Of a stretch of 64,000 nucleotides of DNA, positions 63,121 to 64,000 are shown in pieces; position 1 is the stretch's first letter, and each line of letters begins with the position of its first letter. The position numbers were made by a program, and so were the translations under genes. The stretch comes from Ectothiorhodospiraceae bacterium (GTDB taxonomy: Bacteria > Pseudomonadota > Gammaproteobacteria > Nitrococcales > Aquisalimonadaceae), in the NCBI GenBank assembly GCA_020831885.1, contig JAFIFU010000006.1, positions 1 through 64,000 of the forward strand. Reading direction: 5' to 3'. The notes under the pieces are model-generated. The model saw only the letters and a program-made list of their open reading frames with translations. It searched no databases and was not told where the DNA came from.

Positions 63121-64000
63121 TTACGTCTCTGACGAAGCCGCTGTGTGCTCTTTATAAGGGCTGTGACCGGTCATTTCCAGATGGTAGCGTTGCACCATCG
63201 GCGTTTCCCGGTCCAGGAAATCCGCGATGGCGTGCCGGAAGCCCGGGTCAACGATCCAGTGAGCCGACCAGGTGCGTGTGGGCAGGAAACCCCGGGCGAT
63301 CTTGTGTTCGCCCTGTGCGCCGGGCTCGAATCGCTGGATCCCTTCCCGGATACAGTGTTCGATCCCCTGGTAGTAGCAGGTTTCGAAGTGAACCCCGTCC
63401 AGTTCCCGTTGGCAACCCCAGTAGCGGCCGTACAGGACAGTCCGGCTGCGGAGGAACAGGGCGCCTGCCACCAGTCTGTCGCCATCCAGCACCTGGCCAA
63501 GCTGTACCCGGGGGCCCAGCAGGGTGCCGATGTCGCGGAAGAACGGCGCGGGGAGGAGCCCCAGATTGCCGTGCTCGAGAAAGGTCTTCTCGTAAAGCCG
63601 GTGGAAAGCTCCCCAGTGCGTGTCCGGGACGGCGTTGCCGGGAACCATGCGGAAGGACAGCCCGGTGTCGGAAGCCTGCCGGCGCTCCCGGCGGATGTTC
63701 TTCCGCTTTTTCGAGTTCAGGGTGGCCAGGAAGTCGGCGAAACTGTCGTAACCCCGGTTATGCCAGTGAAACTGCACGCCCTGCCGGAGCAGCCAGCCGG
63801 CCTGCTGGAACTCCCCGACCTCGTCCGGGCGCGGGAACAGGCAATGAGCGGAAGACCAGCCCTGGCGTTGGCAGAGTTCCCGTACCGCAGTGGTGAACAG
63901 TGGCACCAGGTCCCGCAAGCGCTGGCCCGGCGCGTGGAGCAGGCGCGGACCGGTCACCGGACTGAACGGAACCGCCAGTACAAGTTTCGGGTAGTAGTCC
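63121..64000 (-). CDS. COG3146/DUF482 GNAT-fold protein (5' end beyond window)
   Basis: This is a partial gene. At least 293 codons are visible, and the reading frame continues to the window edge. The bases beyond the apparent GTG at 63957 encode YYPKLVLAVPFSPVTGPRLL, a conserved internal segment of DUF482 (family length ~380). Other family segments are NSKKRKNIRRERRQ, LLGPRVQLGQVL, FETCYYQGIEHCIREGIQRFEPGAQGEHKIARGF and AIADFLDRE. The fold is FemAB-like GNAT; members sit next to aat and bpt in many proteobacteria, but the function is unproven. It ends 4 nt before aat. Confidence 0.9.
   Translation of the reverse strand, partial: DYYPKLVLAVPFSPVTGPRLLHAPGQRLRDLVPLFTTAVRELCQRQGWSSAHCLFPRPDEVGEFQQAGWLLRQGVQFHWHNRGYDSFADFLATLNSKKRKNIRRERRQASDTGLSFRMVPGNAVPDTHWGAFHRLYEKTFLEHGNLGLLPAPFFRDIGTLLGPRVQLGQVLDGDRLVAGALFLRSRTVLYGRYWGCQRELDGVHFETCYYQGIEHCIREGIQRFEPGAQGEHKIARGFLPTRTWSAHWIVDPGFRHAIADFLDRETPMVQRYHLEMTGHSPYKEHTAASSET

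Overview
The window is a GC-rich chromosomal segment from a gammaproteobacterium. The case for that class rests on gene content and order: clpS-clpA beside infA-bpt-aat, hflD-mnmA-nudJ, tamA-tamB, typA, ppk/ppx, sthA, and an LpoB-type lipoprotein next to its COG3014 partner. Two lipoproteins, a trimeric-type porin, TamA and TamB show a Gram-negative envelope. The acidic porin and the base composition would fit a halophilic or alkaliphilic relative of the Ectothiorhodospiraceae, but that is inference and not proven by the sequence. I see no tRNA, rRNA, CRISPR array, prophage or intact insertion sequence.

Layout. 1-7.4 kb is an accessory-looking run of small, unlinked plus-strand genes: a GFA enzyme, an orphan, three GNATs, an AraC regulator, an amidase, a VOC protein, DUF2938 and a DODA-type dioxygenase. 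7.6-14.9 kb holds a TAXI-type TRAP transporter (binding protein plus fused permease), a CitE-like lyase, guanine deaminase and a diguanylate cyclase. 15.2-25.3 kb carries DUF3185, a zinc-metallopeptidase-like protein, a fatty acid desaturase, a divergent iclR/hyi pair around a perfect palindrome, lutABC for lactate oxidation, phhB, moaC, a MAPEG protein and a porin. 25.6-30.3 kb has a ZapG/YhcB-like gene bracketed by repeats, a sulfurtransferase, lpoB plus its COG3014 partner, and gpmA. 30.6-39.9 kb is one tightly overlapping operon: CYTH phosphatase, cytoplasmic YkuD enzyme, nagZ, srkA, tamA, tamB and a ygjP-like gene. 40-49 kb holds typA, sixA-ppx facing ppk, an orphan polytopic membrane protein, a TetR regulator and a DsbA-family protein. 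49-58 kb holds sthA, acnA, hflD-mnmA-nudJ, a LysR regulator and ribA. 58-64 kb assembles the N-degron pathway: clpS, clpA, infA, bpt, aat and a COG3146 gene cut by the window end.

How the genes work together. Central carbon and redox (lutABC, acnA, sthA, gpmA), polyphosphate turnover (ppk, ppx), envelope growth and recycling (lpoB, nagZ, YkuD, tamAB) and N-end-rule proteolysis are the coherent themes.

The least expected structure is a family of dispersed ~110-125 bp imperfect-palindrome repeats, with copies at about 1, 7.4, 25.6 and 26.5 kb and a minimal hairpin at 5.2 kb. Their ends supply the stop codons of the four genes that abut them. A separate REP-like hairpin lies near 23.6 kb.
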